The translations under genes and the position numbers were made by a program. The notes beneath the pieces were generated by a model. The model saw only the letters and a list, made by a program, of their open reading frames with translations. It was not told where the DNA came from and ran no database searches. Source: Anniella stebbinsi (lineage: Eukaryota; Chordata; Lepidosauria; Squamata; Anniellidae). From it: DNA of 64,000 bases. Shown here one piece after another: positions 30,125 through 42,209 of the stretch. Positions within the stretch are counted from its first letter, which is position 1, and each line of letters begins with the position of its first letter. The stretch is from positions 272,188,310-272,252,309 of the forward strand of contig JARDYH010000002.1 in NCBI GenBank assembly GCA_029215795.1, in the 5' to 3' direction.

Positions 30125-30172
30125 AGCAGACTCAACTCCATATCCTGCTCTGAAGCCAGTTTGAAATCAGTG

Positions 30173-30689
30173 TTAGAACTCATTGGGCCTCAGTTATTAA
30201 ATTTAAGTAGTTTGTGAAGCTGGCTATTAGACATGGGGTGGGTACACCCTCCCTCTCAAAGGGACCTCAGAGTTTCAAATAACAAAGTTTTTTTTAAAAA
30301 AACTGAAGAACCATATGAACAGTAAGGTAATAAAACAAACAGGGATAAACACACCCAGCTAACCACAGTAGACGGTGTCCCTATTTTATCTGGGTTCCTT
30401 ATCTAAGCAATATCTTACTTCATTGGTCCAGCCTTCTCATACAATTACCCAGTTCCAGCAGCTCTGACCTTTTCTTTCCTCTAAGATTTCTTTCCTTCTT
30501 TTTGTTTTTCTTCATCTCTATGCCCCTCTGCCACTGGATTTTATCTTATGAAATTATTTTCTCTATATCCCCAACTCCAATCAATCAGGAGGGTAGTTTC
30601 TTGTTCATTTCTGTCAACTACATTCTTATTTCCTGAGTTAAAACTTTTGACATCTGCTGAACTTTATCACCTCCTGCTTCCTGAGTATA
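30173..30689. other. Unassigned non-coding stretch
   Basis: T/C-rich sequence on the + strand with no recognised domain or repeat. Confidence 0.35.
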
Positions 30690-31085
30690 ATTTCCTGACA
30701 CTATATTTTAACTCAGGGGTGTTGGATTCAGGACATATAAAAGGAAGTACTTCTCCACATGGGAAGTAGTTCAACAATAGAATTCACCACCAAAATATGT
30801 AGTGATGGTCATCAATTTGGATAGCTTTAAAAGGAGATTGGACAAATTCATGGAGGAGAAGGCTATTGATGGCTAATAGTCCTGATGGCTATAAAGTACC
30901 TCCAATATCAGAAGTGGTATGCCTATGCACACCAGTTGCTGGGGAACATGGGTGGGAAGGTGTTGTTGCACTCATGTCCTGCTTGGGGTTTCCCATGGGC
31001 AGCTGTTTGGCCACTGTGTGAACAGAATGCTGGACTAGATGGAACCTTAGTCTAATCTGGCACGGCTCTTCTTATGATACACTGC
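30690..31085 (+). mobile_element. SINE- or CR1-tail-like interspersed repeat
   Basis: Diagnostic phrases in order: AGCTTTAAAAGGAGATTGGA, CAAATTCATGGAGGAGAAGG, CTATTGATGGCTAATAGTCC, ACCAGTTGCTGGGGAACATG, GGCCACTGTGTGAACAGAAT, GCTGGACTAGATGGAACCTT and CACGGCTCTTCTTATGATAC. I recall this series as a very common sauropsid interspersed repeat but cannot name the family. Non-coding. Confidence 0.55.
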
Positions 31086-31704
31086 CTGAGTTTATCCACA
31101 GTTTCGTGTTTTTGAAGACATGACTGCTGATTAGCAGTGCTAGAACTCATTCAAGCAGAAAACTGAATAATGGAAGTCCATAATGGCATTGTAGCCCTGT
31201 GACCAAAACCACTATTCGGAGAGCCTCCTCCTTTGTAATTCAGAATAATGGGGCTGGTGTGACCCACATAGATTGAATGGCCCTTGTGTTACTAATACCT
31301 AGTGACAAAATGGAAGGAGCCGTCAAGATAATGGCTTCACCGCTTGGGGACAAAATGCCATACTTAGCATTTAAAAGTGATAAGAACAAAATGATAGAGA
31401 GAAAAAGAGTGCTCATCTAGTTAGCTAACACTGTTTAAAATCCAGTGTTAGATCCCTAATTAATAATACCGGGAGTGGCTGGATATCAGCTACAGCTGGA
31501 CAAATAATCAGGCAGGTTCATTTGGCAGAAGCAGAACTGGAAAAGCTGTCAAATTGCTGATGCAGGACTGAGCATTGTGATAGTCCATCAGTCGCACTTC
31601 TGGTAACACGACTCATAAGGTCTCCTAGCTGTCATTTGGACTCTTGCTTCTAAGCAAGAGCAGCTTGGCTTGTGTGGGAGCTCCAGTGGGTTAGAGAGGA
31701 TTCA

Positions 31705-31765
31705 GGGTGGCTCTGGCTATTGGGCAGTATAGAAATGCAGTAAATAAATAAATAAATAAATATGT
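31705..31765 (+). mobile_element. LINE 3' tail scrap
   Basis: GGTGGCTCTGGCTATTGGGC followed by AGTATAGAAATGCAG and (TAAA)n: the last about 60 bases of a + strand LINE with the 'cttcggctatggggcggtat' type tail. Confidence 0.65.
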
Positions 31766-31890
31766 CCTTTTTTTTACAGAGGACAGTCCTCTATCTGAAG
31801 GGATGTCAGAGGACTGCCCTCTATTTTGAAGGCATCCTCTAATTTGAAGGGCTGTCCAGTCCAAGTCTAGTTTAAAATAAAGAACCCTAA
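31766..31890. repeat. 'CTTCAAATAGAGGAC' repeat, copy A
   Basis: Several near-palindromic units around AGAGGACAGTCCTCT and TTTGAAGGGCTGTCC. Related sequence lies at 42,955-43,030 and 57,120-57,255, probably remains of one non-autonomous DNA transposon. Confidence 0.4.
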
Positions 31891-32925
31891 GAAGGAGCTG
31901 TTGATGGACAACTCCGTGGACCCTGTTTCTCTTCACATGTTCTGCTCAATATCTGAGGCCTTGCCTGAAGTTCCATGGCTGAACTAAGTACAATAAATAG
32001 CCATGAGGAGCAGGGCCATTTTGGTTGTGGGCCCCACATCATAGAATACTCCCTTCAAAGAGGCTCATTATTTTTTTTAGGCATCTGGTCAAAACATTGG
32101 CCTTTAGTTGATTGTTCTTTTGCCGTTGTTATGTTAGTCCTGCTCCTACATCATTGATGTTTTGTGAAATGCGAATTTTTGTAATTTTATTGTTGCTACA
32201 TTTGTATATATTGTATGACAAGTTACACTGTAAACCACTTGGAGGTCACTTGTGGTATAAGTTTTTAAACAAACAGTCAGTGGGATACTAGATATAAGCA
32301 TATGCACAAGTGTTTACAGGAAATTTATAGCGGAAGAGAGTGGTGTAATCCACTGCGATTCTAGTTGACGTTGCAAGACTGCAATTCTACCAGCTTGAAT
32401 GTTAATCTCATTGAAATTATTGGCAGCTACTTCTCAATAAACATAGCTAGGATTGGGCTGTAAAAAAGACTCATGAAAATCAGCTTAAACCTAGCAGGGC
32501 AATAAGCTAAAGCTGCAACACAGCATTTATTAAAGTAAATGATAAGACTTCAATTGATTGTAATGGAGGTGTTTTGGCACACTAATAACTGAGAACTAAA
32601 ACCACAGTACTCAAAAGTCTATTCACAGGTGCTGGTTATATACATCAGATGTATATGCATCAGATTTGCCTGAAACCTGATGCTCAAGTGAAATTCAGCC
32701 TCTGTGGACCATTTCTGGTGCTTCTCAAGGTCATGCAGGCTTCCCTCCGAACTGACCAGAACTGAAGCTGGACCATGCACGAGGCCATTCGCAATACTTT
32801 TGAAAGACACTTGGGATAGAAGGGAAAGTTTAGGGATGCTTAATGAATTTGGTATTTGCAAATTCCAATGCAAACAGTTGTGATCCACATTCTCTGAATT
32901 AATGTGTAGATTAGAACTTAGTTAT
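31891..32925. other. Unassigned non-coding stretch
   Basis: No recognised coding sequence or transposon. The 32,395-32,465 part faintly resembles the short palindromic repeat at 8,075 but is too diverged to assign. Confidence 0.3.
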
Positions 32926-32929
32926 TTGC

Positions 32930-33175
32930 ACATTACCCATATGTTAGAGGCTGTGCTTTTCTTAAAATACATGCCAAAATACATTTTGAAATTCTAGTTT
33001 TCCAGCAAATGCCTTTACACTTGTACATTTTGAGAGAAAATATGCAAATTGTTATGCAGATTTCCCCCCAATGCAAATAGATGCAGAAATTGGACATAAT
33101 GGGCTTAAGGGTGAACGCATGCAAAAGTTGTATGGATTGGAAATGGGCTGATTTGCCCATTCCTACTACAGTAGT
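32930..33175. repeat. Dispersed A/T-rich repeat, diverged copy
   Basis: Runs of AAATACATGCC, AAATACATTTTGAAATTC, TTGTACATTTTGAGAGAAAA and TATGCAAATT, then CCCCCCAATGCAAATAGATG. Same style as the 38,950 copy. Confidence 0.35.
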
Positions 33176-33304
33176 ATCAGGTTTGAGGGGATGAAACTAA
33201 AACAAAGAAGGAAAGGAGAAACCTGCACATTTGAGTTAGGAGCATTGGTTTATTTATGAATTGAATACCATTTTATTTATATAGTAATCACAAAGTGGGC
33301 TCTT

Positions 33305-33635
33305 TTAGATGCTGTTGAATCAGTTCGGTTCAAGTTCATTGAGCTTTTCAAATTTCCGTTCCTGAATATGAGCTTTTTCTTCTTCTTTTTGAACTGAAAA
33401 AGTGGACATTTCAGTGTGCATTTTTAAAGTGCACACTCAAAATGTGCCCTTTCCCCCCAGACTAAAACCTGAAAGCAAAACTGAGCATGTTTTGAATGTG
33501 ATTGCAAATTCAATAACTTGGGAGCTTTTCTGGGAAATTGCACTCCTGTAACTGTTCATGTTCAGGATTGCGAACAGGGCAAATTCAAAGTACAAATGAA
33601 CCCAAACAAAATTCTTATTCATCCTTACTTATAAC
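33305..33635. repeat. Dispersed A/T-rich repeat, diverged copy
   Basis: Begins near TCAGTTCGGTTCAAGTTCAT and contains GTGCATTTTTAAAGTGCACA, CCCTTTCCCCCCAGACTAAA and GTTCATGTTCAGGATTGCGA. Close to the 38,950-39,265 copy, which has GTGCACACTTTCTCCCCATC and GTTCACGTTCGTGATTAAAA. The two are more alike than either is to 165-360. Confidence 0.45.
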
Positions 33636-33639
33636 ACAC

Positions 33640-36090
33640 TGTCCCTTTCTCATTCCACCCATCATCCTGACCAATTTATCATTGCCTATGACTTATGAAT
33701 TCCTGCCCCCACTGAATTTTGATGACTGTCATGTGGCAGTCTTAGATTTGAAACACTTCCAAGAAACAGAAGAAGAGGCAAAAGTTGACCTAGAAACGAA
33801 ACTGTTGCTACATTTCAGAGCAACTTTGAAGTGAAGGCAACCCTTTTAGTCAAATGCTATGGAAAACAAGGCCCATTGACCTGTCAACAAGCCAGATATG
33901 TCATAAAATGGTTCTACCACAGGAACCCAGGCCAGATCTGTACCTTGTGTCAAACCATTACAATCCCATCATGGTAACGCTATATCCCTCTTGCACATTC
34001 ACACCTCATAGGACACACAATGACATTTGTTGTGGTATTTTGGAAAATGTGGACTAAAAAGCAGAAAATAACACTATGAAAGCAATATATGGAATGTGTA
34101 ATGTGCACAGTTATCAGTGCACTTCAGTACCACTTGTATTGTAGATCTATCCCCACTTTAAAATAGTCAGGTGCTGCCTGGTTTGTTGTTTTACTTTAAA
34201 ATGATATCATCTTAGAAAGTTCTTGGTAGGACTAAGGAGCTAAGGAGCAGCCAACAAATCCCTGAGAACCCACCCATACTTGACTTGTAGACTGTGCCAA
34301 CAATGGTTATTGAACGTTGATATGATTGTTATGCCAGGATAGCATACAAAACAAGTTTCTGTATTTGTTGAGTAAATGTAGCAGAAGATCCACCACATCA
34401 TTTTTGTTTTGCCTTTTTGCCCACCCCAGGAAGAACTTTCCTATTCCTTACTTCTTGAAAACTTTCTAAAGGAAAAATCAAGATTTTCTGCATCTTGCAT
34501 AAAAATCCCTAATACACAGCTTAGGTGATCATAATGCACTCAGCACATCTTTTCAAAGGACTATCCATAATGGCAACAGTATTTATATCTGAAGTAGAAA
34601 TTGCTGAATGAGATCCAAACAAGGTGTTTGTGTAATGTGGGTTATTTTATTCAATGTATCCTTTTGCATTTAGCAGCCTCATCTGCTCCTCATTTTTTTC
34701 TTCCCTGGTTTCCATCCAGTGCAACATCATTTTATTAGTAGGGTTGTATTTTTCTTGTGGAAAAGCATCTAGAATAAAGAAATAATTCCTCCCCCCCCCA
34801 ATTTTATATTCTATGTTATAGTAGACTGACATCAAAAATAAATATCATGTTAGAAAAAATAGACCAGAACCTAGACGACTGATGTTGCCAACAACAAAAG
34901 AAAATTATGCATTTTGCACCCGTTGTTCACATATATTTATTTCTAAGTCCCTTTAAGTTTAAAGGAGACTTTCTCCAAATAAGAGAGTTTAAGGTCACAG
35001 CCTTTGTCAAACTGGTTACCAAGGATATATATTTTAAGCTTCTCTCTGCGACTCTTATAATGAAAGGCATGTAACATCATGCATCTACAGGTGCTGCACT
35101 TTTGTACCAGTGCCATTCATTTCTGTGATGTTGCAGCAGTGGAATGATTCAAGCATGTAGTCATTATTATTGTCACCTTTAAGCATAGGTCTACGTCTCA
35201 GTGGAGAGGTGGAGTATTCAAATAGGCTCAGGGAAGTGCCCTTAAAACACAGTCATATAACGTTCCCTACGAATGAGACGTCTAACCGGTTTGCCTTCCC
35301 ATTTCAGAAAAGTTACGTTTGCTGTGAATGAGGGGTCATCGGGCATTGGCACGTGCGACTTGGCTGTCCGTGTTCTCAGCCAAAGTCCATAACAAGAAGT
35401 ATGAAAACAAAATACATGCACAGGAAAGCACATTCGGCGTGGGTATGGGTGGATGTGTACGGGACCCCCATTTACTCATAAAAGCCAATTCTCATGGTTC
35501 TGTCACTTTCCAGTAAGACCAAGAAATGGAAAACAGGATGAAGCCATAGAGATAAAAGATTAGAACTATGCAAGGATGGCAGGCAGGGGTTGGGGGGGCA
35601 GATTCAACTGCACAGGAGCTCTTGGAGGCTGCCTTCCAGGAGTGGATGTGGGTTGAAGGCAAATGGAGGCCCACAAAACCCCGAAATGTCAGCATATTGT
35701 AGCTGCCAGTAAATAAGTCTTAGCAGAGGCATTTCAACCTTTTAGAATGAGGGGGAAACTGCACAAAAGCCAGGAAACCAGCAAACAGTCAATGCGTGAC
35801 GGGAAAGGAAGTGAGGCCAGGGGAAGGGGTGTGGCCATTGGGGGAAGCTCAGGGGGCCGGATTCCCCCCGGGCCTAAGGCTTTGCACCCTTGGATTAGAG
35901 TGTTGGTTTAGATTGGGGTGCTCCTTCGTGACCTTGTGACGTGGTTTTTATACACTCGCACATTTGAGAGAAAAGAAAAACCGGAATTTGGGACAAGCAG
36001 GAGCCCACCCTTAACCCTAACATGGGATGGTCGGGCTTTTATGAATAAGAAACCTATCAAGGGCGGCATCAGGAGTCAGTAGTGTCAATT
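33640..36090. other. Unassigned non-coding stretch
   Basis: No recognised domain, RNA gene or repeat. Short ORFs here have low-complexity or random-looking translations. A short C-run is at about 34,790-34,799 and a G-run at about 35,591-35,598. Confidence 0.3.
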
Positions 36091-36094
36091 GACA

Positions 36095-36430
36095 AGGTCA
36101 ATACCCCAGCTGAGGGCCCACTGCTAATCCCTGATCGCCCCCTACCCACCCAGCCATGCTGCTGCTCCTTCTTTCGGCACTTACATATTCACCTGCCCTT
36201 TCTAAGCAAGCAAACAAAAGCAGGAAAGAGGAAAAGGAACAGCCCCCTCCGCTCAGCTTGTCTTCCTCCCCATCCAGCCATTTGTGCAGGTTAGTCCCAA
36301 AGGGAGAGAGGGCAAGTGAGGGCAGCAGCAGTAGTGAGGAGGATGAGGGCCCACTCAAGGAGGGAGTGGGTCACTATGCACATCTTGTCAAAGGGGCCTC
36401 CCAGAACCTGGAGCCAGAACTACAACGTAC
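36095..36430. repeat. Dispersed repeat shared with 55,495-55,740
   Basis: Shared order of phrases: AAGCAAGCAAACAAAAGCAGGAAAG-like (55 kb: AAGCAAGTAAGCAGAGACAG), CCCAAAGGGAGAG, GTGAGGAGGATGAG / AGCAAGGAGGAAGTGGGC and CCAGAACCTGGAGCCAGAAC / CAATCTGGAGCCAGCACTGG. Probably one unnamed family. Non-coding. Confidence 0.45.
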
Positions 36431-36639
36431 CATATCTGAATTCTAAAAAAGTGCAACTGAGATACATTTTGAAAGATTTCTTCGCTTTGTTTCTACCAAT
36501 CAACAGATGATGCAATTTGTGTCTATTGTCCCAGCTAGCAAACCTACCGCATCTTTCAAGAAGGAGATCCTGTCGCTTGAGACCAGGAAACAAGCCAGAG
36601 TAAACAAGCAAGTGGGTCACATCCAGACATAGTGATGCT

Positions 36640-36775
36640 TATTTTATTATTTATTTGTTACATTTATAGCTCACCCTTTTCTCCAAGGAGTCCAAGGCGG
36701 CACCCACAATCCTCCTCCTCTCCATTTTATCCACTCCATTTTATTTAGCAGACCCATTGAAACCAGCGTAGCTTC
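36640..36775 (-). mobile_element. MIR-like SINE, partial
   Basis: TTTATTATTTATTTGTTACA then TTTATAGCTCACCCTTTTCT, CCAAGGAGTCCAAGGCGGCA and CCTCCTCCTCTCCATTTTAT. Same end as the fuller SINE at 42,210-42,440, cut after the 'TTTTATCC' point. Confidence 0.5.
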
Positions 36776-36820
36776 AGTGCACCGTTACTATCTTAAGACC
36801 CATTCGTTTGAATGGGTCCA

Positions 36821-37241
36821 CTCCAGTGCTGGGTTTAGGAACAAGTCAAGTAAGCCATGGCTTTGGGCCTCATATTATGAGGGGCCTCTAAATATGTTGG
36901 AGATAACTAAGATGAAATCGCTTTGGCTTAAATATGTTAAAAAGTCTGGCATGACTTACAGCAGAGTCACCTTATAGAGAAAGTGTGGCAACATAGCATT
37001 TGGTATTGGGGCCAGTTTAGAAGTTCAAATCAACTTACTTCATTAGTGCTTTTATACCCATCTTCAGAGAAGGCTATCTAACATGGTTTAAGTACAAGCA
37101 CTCCTTTATGCTTTGTGGTACCCTTTCATTATCCTATCTCTTATAATGTGATACACTCTTCTCTCTCTTTTTTTAATAGTATGGGGGCCTCTGAATATTG
37201 ATATGGTTTAGGGCCTCAGCATATCTTAATCTAGCCCTGGT
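36821..37241. mobile_element. Possible hAT-like MITE
   Basis: The left end CCAGTGCTGGGTTTAGG and the right end CTTAATCTAGCCCTGG are imperfect inverted repeats. The flanks GTCCACTC and GTCTACTG agree at six of eight positions, compatible with an old 8-bp TSD. Interior phrases GGGCCTCATATTATGAGGGG and GGTTTAGGGCCTCAGCATAT are also palindromic. Non-coding. Confidence 0.45.
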
Positions 37242-37259
37242 CTACTGTAAAAATTAAAG

Positions 37260-38420
37260 TCTGGATTCAATATCACCAAAATAAAACAAGTGATTGAGTG
37301 GCTTAACATGCATATTTGTTCTGGCCTTTGAAGATGCAAATGCTGTCCCCAACCTGGAAATATTTTGGTGCCACGTGTTACAATCATTCAGTGCAGTGCA
37401 TTAAACTACAATTTTTGCTGTTCTTATTTATTAATAATACTTCTGCCCCACTTGATAGAGCAAAATTTCTAAGTGGCTTCTCTGACATGATGTAAGATGA
37501 ATAAATCTAATGAGGGGTGGGTTTGGATGGCAGCAGTACACTCTTTCCTTTCCAGAGAAAAGTGAGACCTAACATTACAAGAGTTGCTGCTAAAAGTTGC
37601 TTCCTTTTTACTCCAGAGCCTGAGCCAGATTTCTAGCAACGTAAGCACAGGTTGTAAGCACAGGCCTGTTTTATTGAGCAAGCATGTAAAGGTTATTAAA
37701 AGTGGGGAGTGAATTAAAAGAAAGTTAATCTCTTTAGTGCAGTCTTAGCAGCATTAATGGCACCCCCTATAGCTAGTCTTTGGTCACTAGATGCTGTAAA
37801 TCTTCTGCACTGCTGTTAACTTTGTGACTGCTTTGTCTTCCTTTTCTTTTCTCCCCAAGTTCCAGCTGATAGGAAGCTTGCCAGGTATCTTTCCGGAGGG
37901 TGTTTTGGTTGGAGGAACAGTCCCTGCTGAACCGTGCCACGGATTTGTCACAATCATGGAGGGTTGCAATACGCCAGGATTTTTGTAGCAGAGTTGTGTA
38001 AGCTTAGAACAGCGAGATTTGTCCATGAGTTATGTTTCTTGTGATCTGCAATAGCAAAGCTAATCTTTCTCCTTGCTTACACTTCATCTTCATTTGACAT
38101 ATGTTGTGTCATTCCTGTATCAGGCTTAGGTGAAGGTACTATCTCCAATGATTCTGCAGGTCCCATTCCTGACTCTGATGCTGTTCGTAAACCTGATGCT
38201 CGTTACAGATTTAGCTCTAGCTGTGCTTCCAGTCCACCTGACACTGGCTTCAGTGGTGAGAGAAGGAAGATGAGCAAGGAAGATGCCTCTAGCCATAAAA
38301 TTGCTGTGGGTTGCCCTACATCCTTCTCTTGCTCCTGACTTCTCCCCTCTGTCCCAGTGTGAAACCTTCTGGGTTGTATGCGAAGCAATCTCTTAAGAAT
38401 CAATGTGTTGCATTTGTTGA
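37260..38420. other. Unassigned non-coding stretch
   Basis: No recognised feature. Confidence 0.3.
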
Positions 38421-38425
38421 AAAAG

Positions 38426-38560
38426 TAGGGCTGTGCAAGCCTCGGGCCTTGGAATCCCGAATCTGAAGCCTGGAAGCCATTTTAGCATGGACCTGTCATA
38501 AAATGATGCATCTGCCATTTACTCGCCCACTCCCTGGCTCTGGAAAAGTCTACAATTCCC
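38426..38560. mobile_element. TAGGGCTGTGCA-ended hAT-like fragment, copy 1
   Basis: Starts TAGGGCTGTGCAAGC. The 48,951 copy starts identically and the 63,047 copy shares TAGGGCTGTGCA. An internal ACAATTCCCAGCATACAGT phrase matches ACAACTCCCAGCATGCAT at 49,036. The start resembles the ends of the 21,850 element (TAGGGGTGTGCA). The right end was not found. Confidence 0.45.
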
Positions 38561-38790
38561 AGCATACAGTGTTTGGGAGGGCTGGTCTTACCAGGGCCCA
38601 GGGGCAGGGGGTAAAGCTATTGTTGTTGCCGCCTGCCATAGCATTGCCCGCTCCTTGGCACTGGCGATTCTATGTCCCTGGTGCCAGTGTGTCCTGACGC
38701 ACGGCGTCATTGCGTCCTTTCCAGGGATAGATCTTGCAAGATCACCGGCTTCCTTGTGAGAAGGGAAGCTTGCACAGGCCCAGAGTAAAC

Positions 38791-38903
38791 TAACCTGGTG
38801 CCCTCCAAATGTTTTGGACTTGGAAGTCCTATCAGCCAGCATGGCCAATGGTCAGGGATGGTGGGAGTTGTAGTCCAAAACATCTGGAAGTCACCAGGTT
38901 GGG
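38791..38903. mobile_element. Short palindromic MITE, clear copy
   Basis: TAACCTGGTGCCCTCCAAAT and CATCTGGAAGTCACCAGGTT are the inverted ends. GGTGGGAGTTGTAGTCCAAA is the inner hallmark phrase. About 113 bp and non-coding. Confidence 0.75.
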
Positions 38904-38949
38904 ATAGAGTGGAGAGGACCAGAGATGCTCAAGTTTGCTGAGTTTCTCT

Positions 38950-39265
38950 GAACTCCATTTCATTGAGGAGTTCATCTGGCTCCCATTTTTGTTTGACACC
39001 TGTTATTCATTTAATTTTAACAGGAAAGGTGTGCATTTTCATGCACAGTTTTCAAAAGTGCACACTTTCTCCCCATCGGCTAAAATGTGAAAATGTTGCT
39101 TTTTGGGGGTGGGGGATGCACATTTTAAAGTGCACATTTTTGAAAATATACATTTTTCAAGTTTGACTGCAAGTTTGAGGATGTGCAAACTTCCCCCCAA
39201 AAGAATGCACTTCTGTTCACGTTCGTGATTAAAAGTAGGTCAAGTTTAGATGATTTGTGAACTGA
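38950..39265. repeat. Dispersed A/T-rich repeat, copy
   Basis: GTGTGCATTTTCATGCACAG, GTGCACACTTTCTCCCCATC, GATGCACATTTTAAAGTGCA, TGTGCAAACTTCCCCCCAAA and GTTCACGTTCGTGATTAAAA. Closely parallels 33,305-33,635. Confidence 0.45.
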
Positions 39266-39619
39266 AATGTAATTCTCATAGAGGCCTATATTGGGAAAGG
39301 CTGATCTACTGCCTAAGCATGCCATCTTAGAGTGCATTTTAAAGCATCCATCTAACTTCAAACAAGTTCCACTGTGAACGTAATTATACACTTCAAGCCA
39401 GCTGTGACGAAAAGTTCAAGACCGCTCACCCAGCCACTGTGAATTCTCAATGAGAAACACAAAATCCCAGTCTAGTCCTGATGAAGTGCCAGTGCCCTTG
39501 CCCATTTTGAATTCTCGTCTTTAGTAATGAACAATTTGCCTTTGATAGTCATCAGCCATCAATCTGGTAAGTCAACACCATTCGTTCAAGTCAGTTCATG
39601 AAAGTTCCTTTGCATGGAA

Positions 39620-39870
39620 TGATGGCTCCCCAAATTTTTGGGGTCCGTAGGCACATTTGGAATGTTGAGGGTATGCCATGGGTGCTTTCATAAAATGGAG
39701 TGCCGTGGTGGGCATCATCAGTCACAAAACACTCATTTCCCCAGGAGGCCAACTGATAAGGCGAAAAGAAACGTAGTTTGCCCAAGAACCTAAGTATAAG
39801 GCAGAGGTGGGGTCTGAGTTCCAAAACACAAAACCACTCTTCTGAACTCAAATAAAGACGGTGCTGGAGG
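39620..39870. repeat. Dispersed repeat, pair with 52,985
   Basis: Shared with 52,985-53,295: 'AAATTTTTGGGGTCCGTAGGCACATTTGGAATGTTGA' corresponds to 'AAACCTTTTGCGGTTGGTGGGCACATTAGGAGTTTTGA', and both contain GGCAGAGGTGGGGT and TGAGTTCC/TGAATTCCAAAA phrases with CCCAAATAAAGA-like ends. A non-coding repeat of unknown class. Confidence 0.6.
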
Positions 39871-41656
39871 GTACGTTGGTTTGTATCGTGCCAACATCTC
39901 AGTTAAAAAAAGTAATAATTAAATCTTAAGAAATAAAGTAAATAACATCCAGCAGGGAGCCTGGTGGGTGCCAAGACAGCTCTCTTTGGGCACATTGGTG
40001 CTGATGGGCACCACATCGGAGATCCCAGCACTCAAACAATGAGCTAGTTTTGGTGTGAAGAAACTCCAAGAAACTCCACAATTCCTAGAGCCTTTTCTGT
40101 GCGTCTCAAGTATCATGTCTCTTTGAACATGACAATCTGTTGATTATGAGCATTTCTACATGAGGCTTTTATTGCACGCTTGTGGTTGGTCTCTCACAGA
40201 AGTTTGCAGATCCTTTACATGATGTCATCAACTTCTAGAGTGTCTCCTGCACTTTTGGGATTTTATCCTGCTTTTAAACAGTTAGGAGATAAGCCAATAC
40301 AAATGGTAATGCGAGATATTGGCAGTGCATATCGACAGCTTTGTGCTATAATAAAGTCACTAGATGGCACTATATGATGAAAAATGAACATAGCCAAGAA
40401 AGGAAATTTTCAATTCAAATCACATGTCCACCACGTAAAGGAGCCTGTCATAGTCCCTCAAATAAACTGGAAGTAGAAAGCCCAAGTAAGGATGCGAGAT
40501 TTCAGCCTGGTGTGGTGAAACCCTATGTCTTGCACAACCCAACTGAGCCATTTTCTAGCTTAAAATATTTGAAGGGGGGAGTGTGACTTTGTGTTTCATG
40601 CTAGTCTGATGGTAAAGGAGGCCACGAGCAAGAAACAGAAATATTTGGCTCTTGCCCTGTCTCCCATATATGTTGAATATCACCAAAGCCAAAATGTTCA
40701 TTTGGATGCTCTAGTTAAACATGTCAAAATCAGATCATATGTCAGCCATTCGCTTGACAGCAGATGTTATAACTAATTTAAAGACATCTGCCTAATGAGA
40801 GTACTGAAAGGCTGCATCAATTTTTCATGCTAATGCACTTCAATGCATTTAAATGGGCTTTCTTCCACAGATATGCAGAAAGAAAGGGCTAAATAAAACC
40901 AGTAGTGAACATGAAGGTTAAAGAAGACACCACTAAAAGAACAGGAGTTGGAAAGAAACTCCACAGATGAAATCTTTTGAGTTTGAAAGATCAGTTCATG
41001 ACTTCCTCTCTGTGTCAGATGTGAATATCAAGGGCACAGAGAGGTGTTCTTGGTGGCTACTACCCAGATTGCTGTTTTCTCGTTCACTGAAGGGAAGGTT
41101 TGATTTTGATTAATTTCTGCTCCATGTTATCATCCTCATGTTCAAGTGACCAGTTATTTGTGGAAGTGATGACTGATTTGATTGTTGGAGCCAATGCTGG
41201 CCTACAAGATTGGTATGTCAGATTTGTGCCTGACTGTTTGTCATCAGGAAGATGTGTGTGTCAAGTGTTCTTTTCTGTACTCAAGCCTTTAAGATATAAG
41301 CGGGAAAAAGTAATGTCCCATTAGATTTCTCATTTCTTCCGTTGGCTGAAGCACACTACTAGAGCACTGCACCATCACCAGTTAACCTGCTGATTGGGCT
41401 TATTCTGGTAGAATAAGCCTACGCTATCACAGCCTACACTGACATACTATATGCTAATGTCTCTTGGATGCTCATAGAGAAAAAAGACAATTCAACATGC
41501 CAGGTTTCACGCATTCAACTGGGCAATGGAATGACAAATCTACTTTATGTGGAAATTAAATTTCTTACAGAGCTAGGTGCAAAGGAGCCATTCCTGATGA
41601 GGAATGAGAAATCTGTTTTACACCTCACATTACAGCATGCATGAGAAGACTGAAAC
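39871..41656. other. Unassigned non-coding stretch
   Basis: No recognised domain. A purine run (GAAGGGGGGAGTGTG, about 40,571-40,585) looks like a polypurine tract, but no long terminal repeat was seen next to it. Confidence 0.3.
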
Positions 41657-41659
41657 TAA

Positions 41660-42066
41660 GGGGCTGTCTATACGTGGGGAAAGCCCTGTGGTGGCTGCGA
41701 ATCTGCACTGCATTAGCTATGTGACGCAGCTGCAGATTTGCAGCCACTGCAGGACTTTCCCATGAAGCTGTGCTTTGAAAAAGTCAGGGGCTTACCCTGA
41801 CTTTTTCAATGGGAACAAGATCAGTATGGCTCTTCCGCTGTCTGACCTCGCTCTGGGGCCAATCTGGGGGCAGTCCTGGTGGAAGGTGACTGGTGATTGG
41901 TCACCTTCCATTAGGAAGAGGGCAGGGTGTCGGCTCCGGTACCCGAATGACCACCAGAAACCCAGCACTCCCTCCTTGGCATCGGAATTACTTGATGCCA
42001 CCCTGGTAAGTAAAACCGCGGGGTTTAGGGGGAAAGCAGCCAACTTGGTGCCATGAAGACAGCCCC
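41660..42066. mobile_element. PIF/Harbinger-like MITE
   Basis: The ends GGGGCTGTCTATACGTGG and GCCATGAAGACAGCCCC are imperfect inverted repeats, flanked on both sides by TAA (41,657-41,659 and 42,067-42,069). TAA is the preferred 3-bp target of Harbinger transposases. The interior has more palindromes (AAAGTCAGGGGCTTACCCTG then ACTTT; GGTGACTGGTGATTGGTCACC). No transposase, 407 bp. Confidence 0.65.
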
Positions 42067-42209
42067 TAAGTCAAGTATTGTTTTGCTTGTTCAAGCTCTT
42101 GCACAGACATCAAGGATGTTGTAGAGCCCACCCACTATTATAACACTTGCAAACTCTTCCCTCACAAGCCAAAATGAAGACACAAGGCACAATGGGATGG
42201 AAAGAACTA

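Larger units (their letters stand above)
28772..30172 (-). mobile_element. L2/CR1-group LINE, 5'-truncated, nearly open RT
   Basis: A minus-strand insertion with its (AAT)n tail on the left (28,772-28,802), the tail phrase CTCTCCCAACGGATCGAGGC, ORF2 C-terminus, RT thumb, YADD, GVPQG and palm A, truncated near 30,172 in the 'GFKAGYGVESAMVALVDDL' region. Damage is light: one in-frame stop (29,897-29,899) and a frameshift near 29,200. It serves as the uninverted reference for the rearranged element at 14,244-16,743. Confidence 0.9.

Noticed and set aside
33538..33834. 98-codon ORF that looked moderately protein-like
   Set aside because: Its first third overlaps a dispersed repeat. No domain or flanking splice signals could be argued.
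36156..36446. Signal-peptide-like start 'MLLLLLSALTYSPALS'
   Set aside because: It lies in a dispersed repeat shared with 55.5 kb, and the continuation is low-complexity Glu/Ser/Lys. No splice or domain support.
40341..40590. Possible end of a retroviral or LTR element with polypurine tract (GAAGGGGGGAGTG)
   Set aside because: No long terminal repeat, primer-binding site or pol domain was seen on either side. The ORF has no recognised motif.
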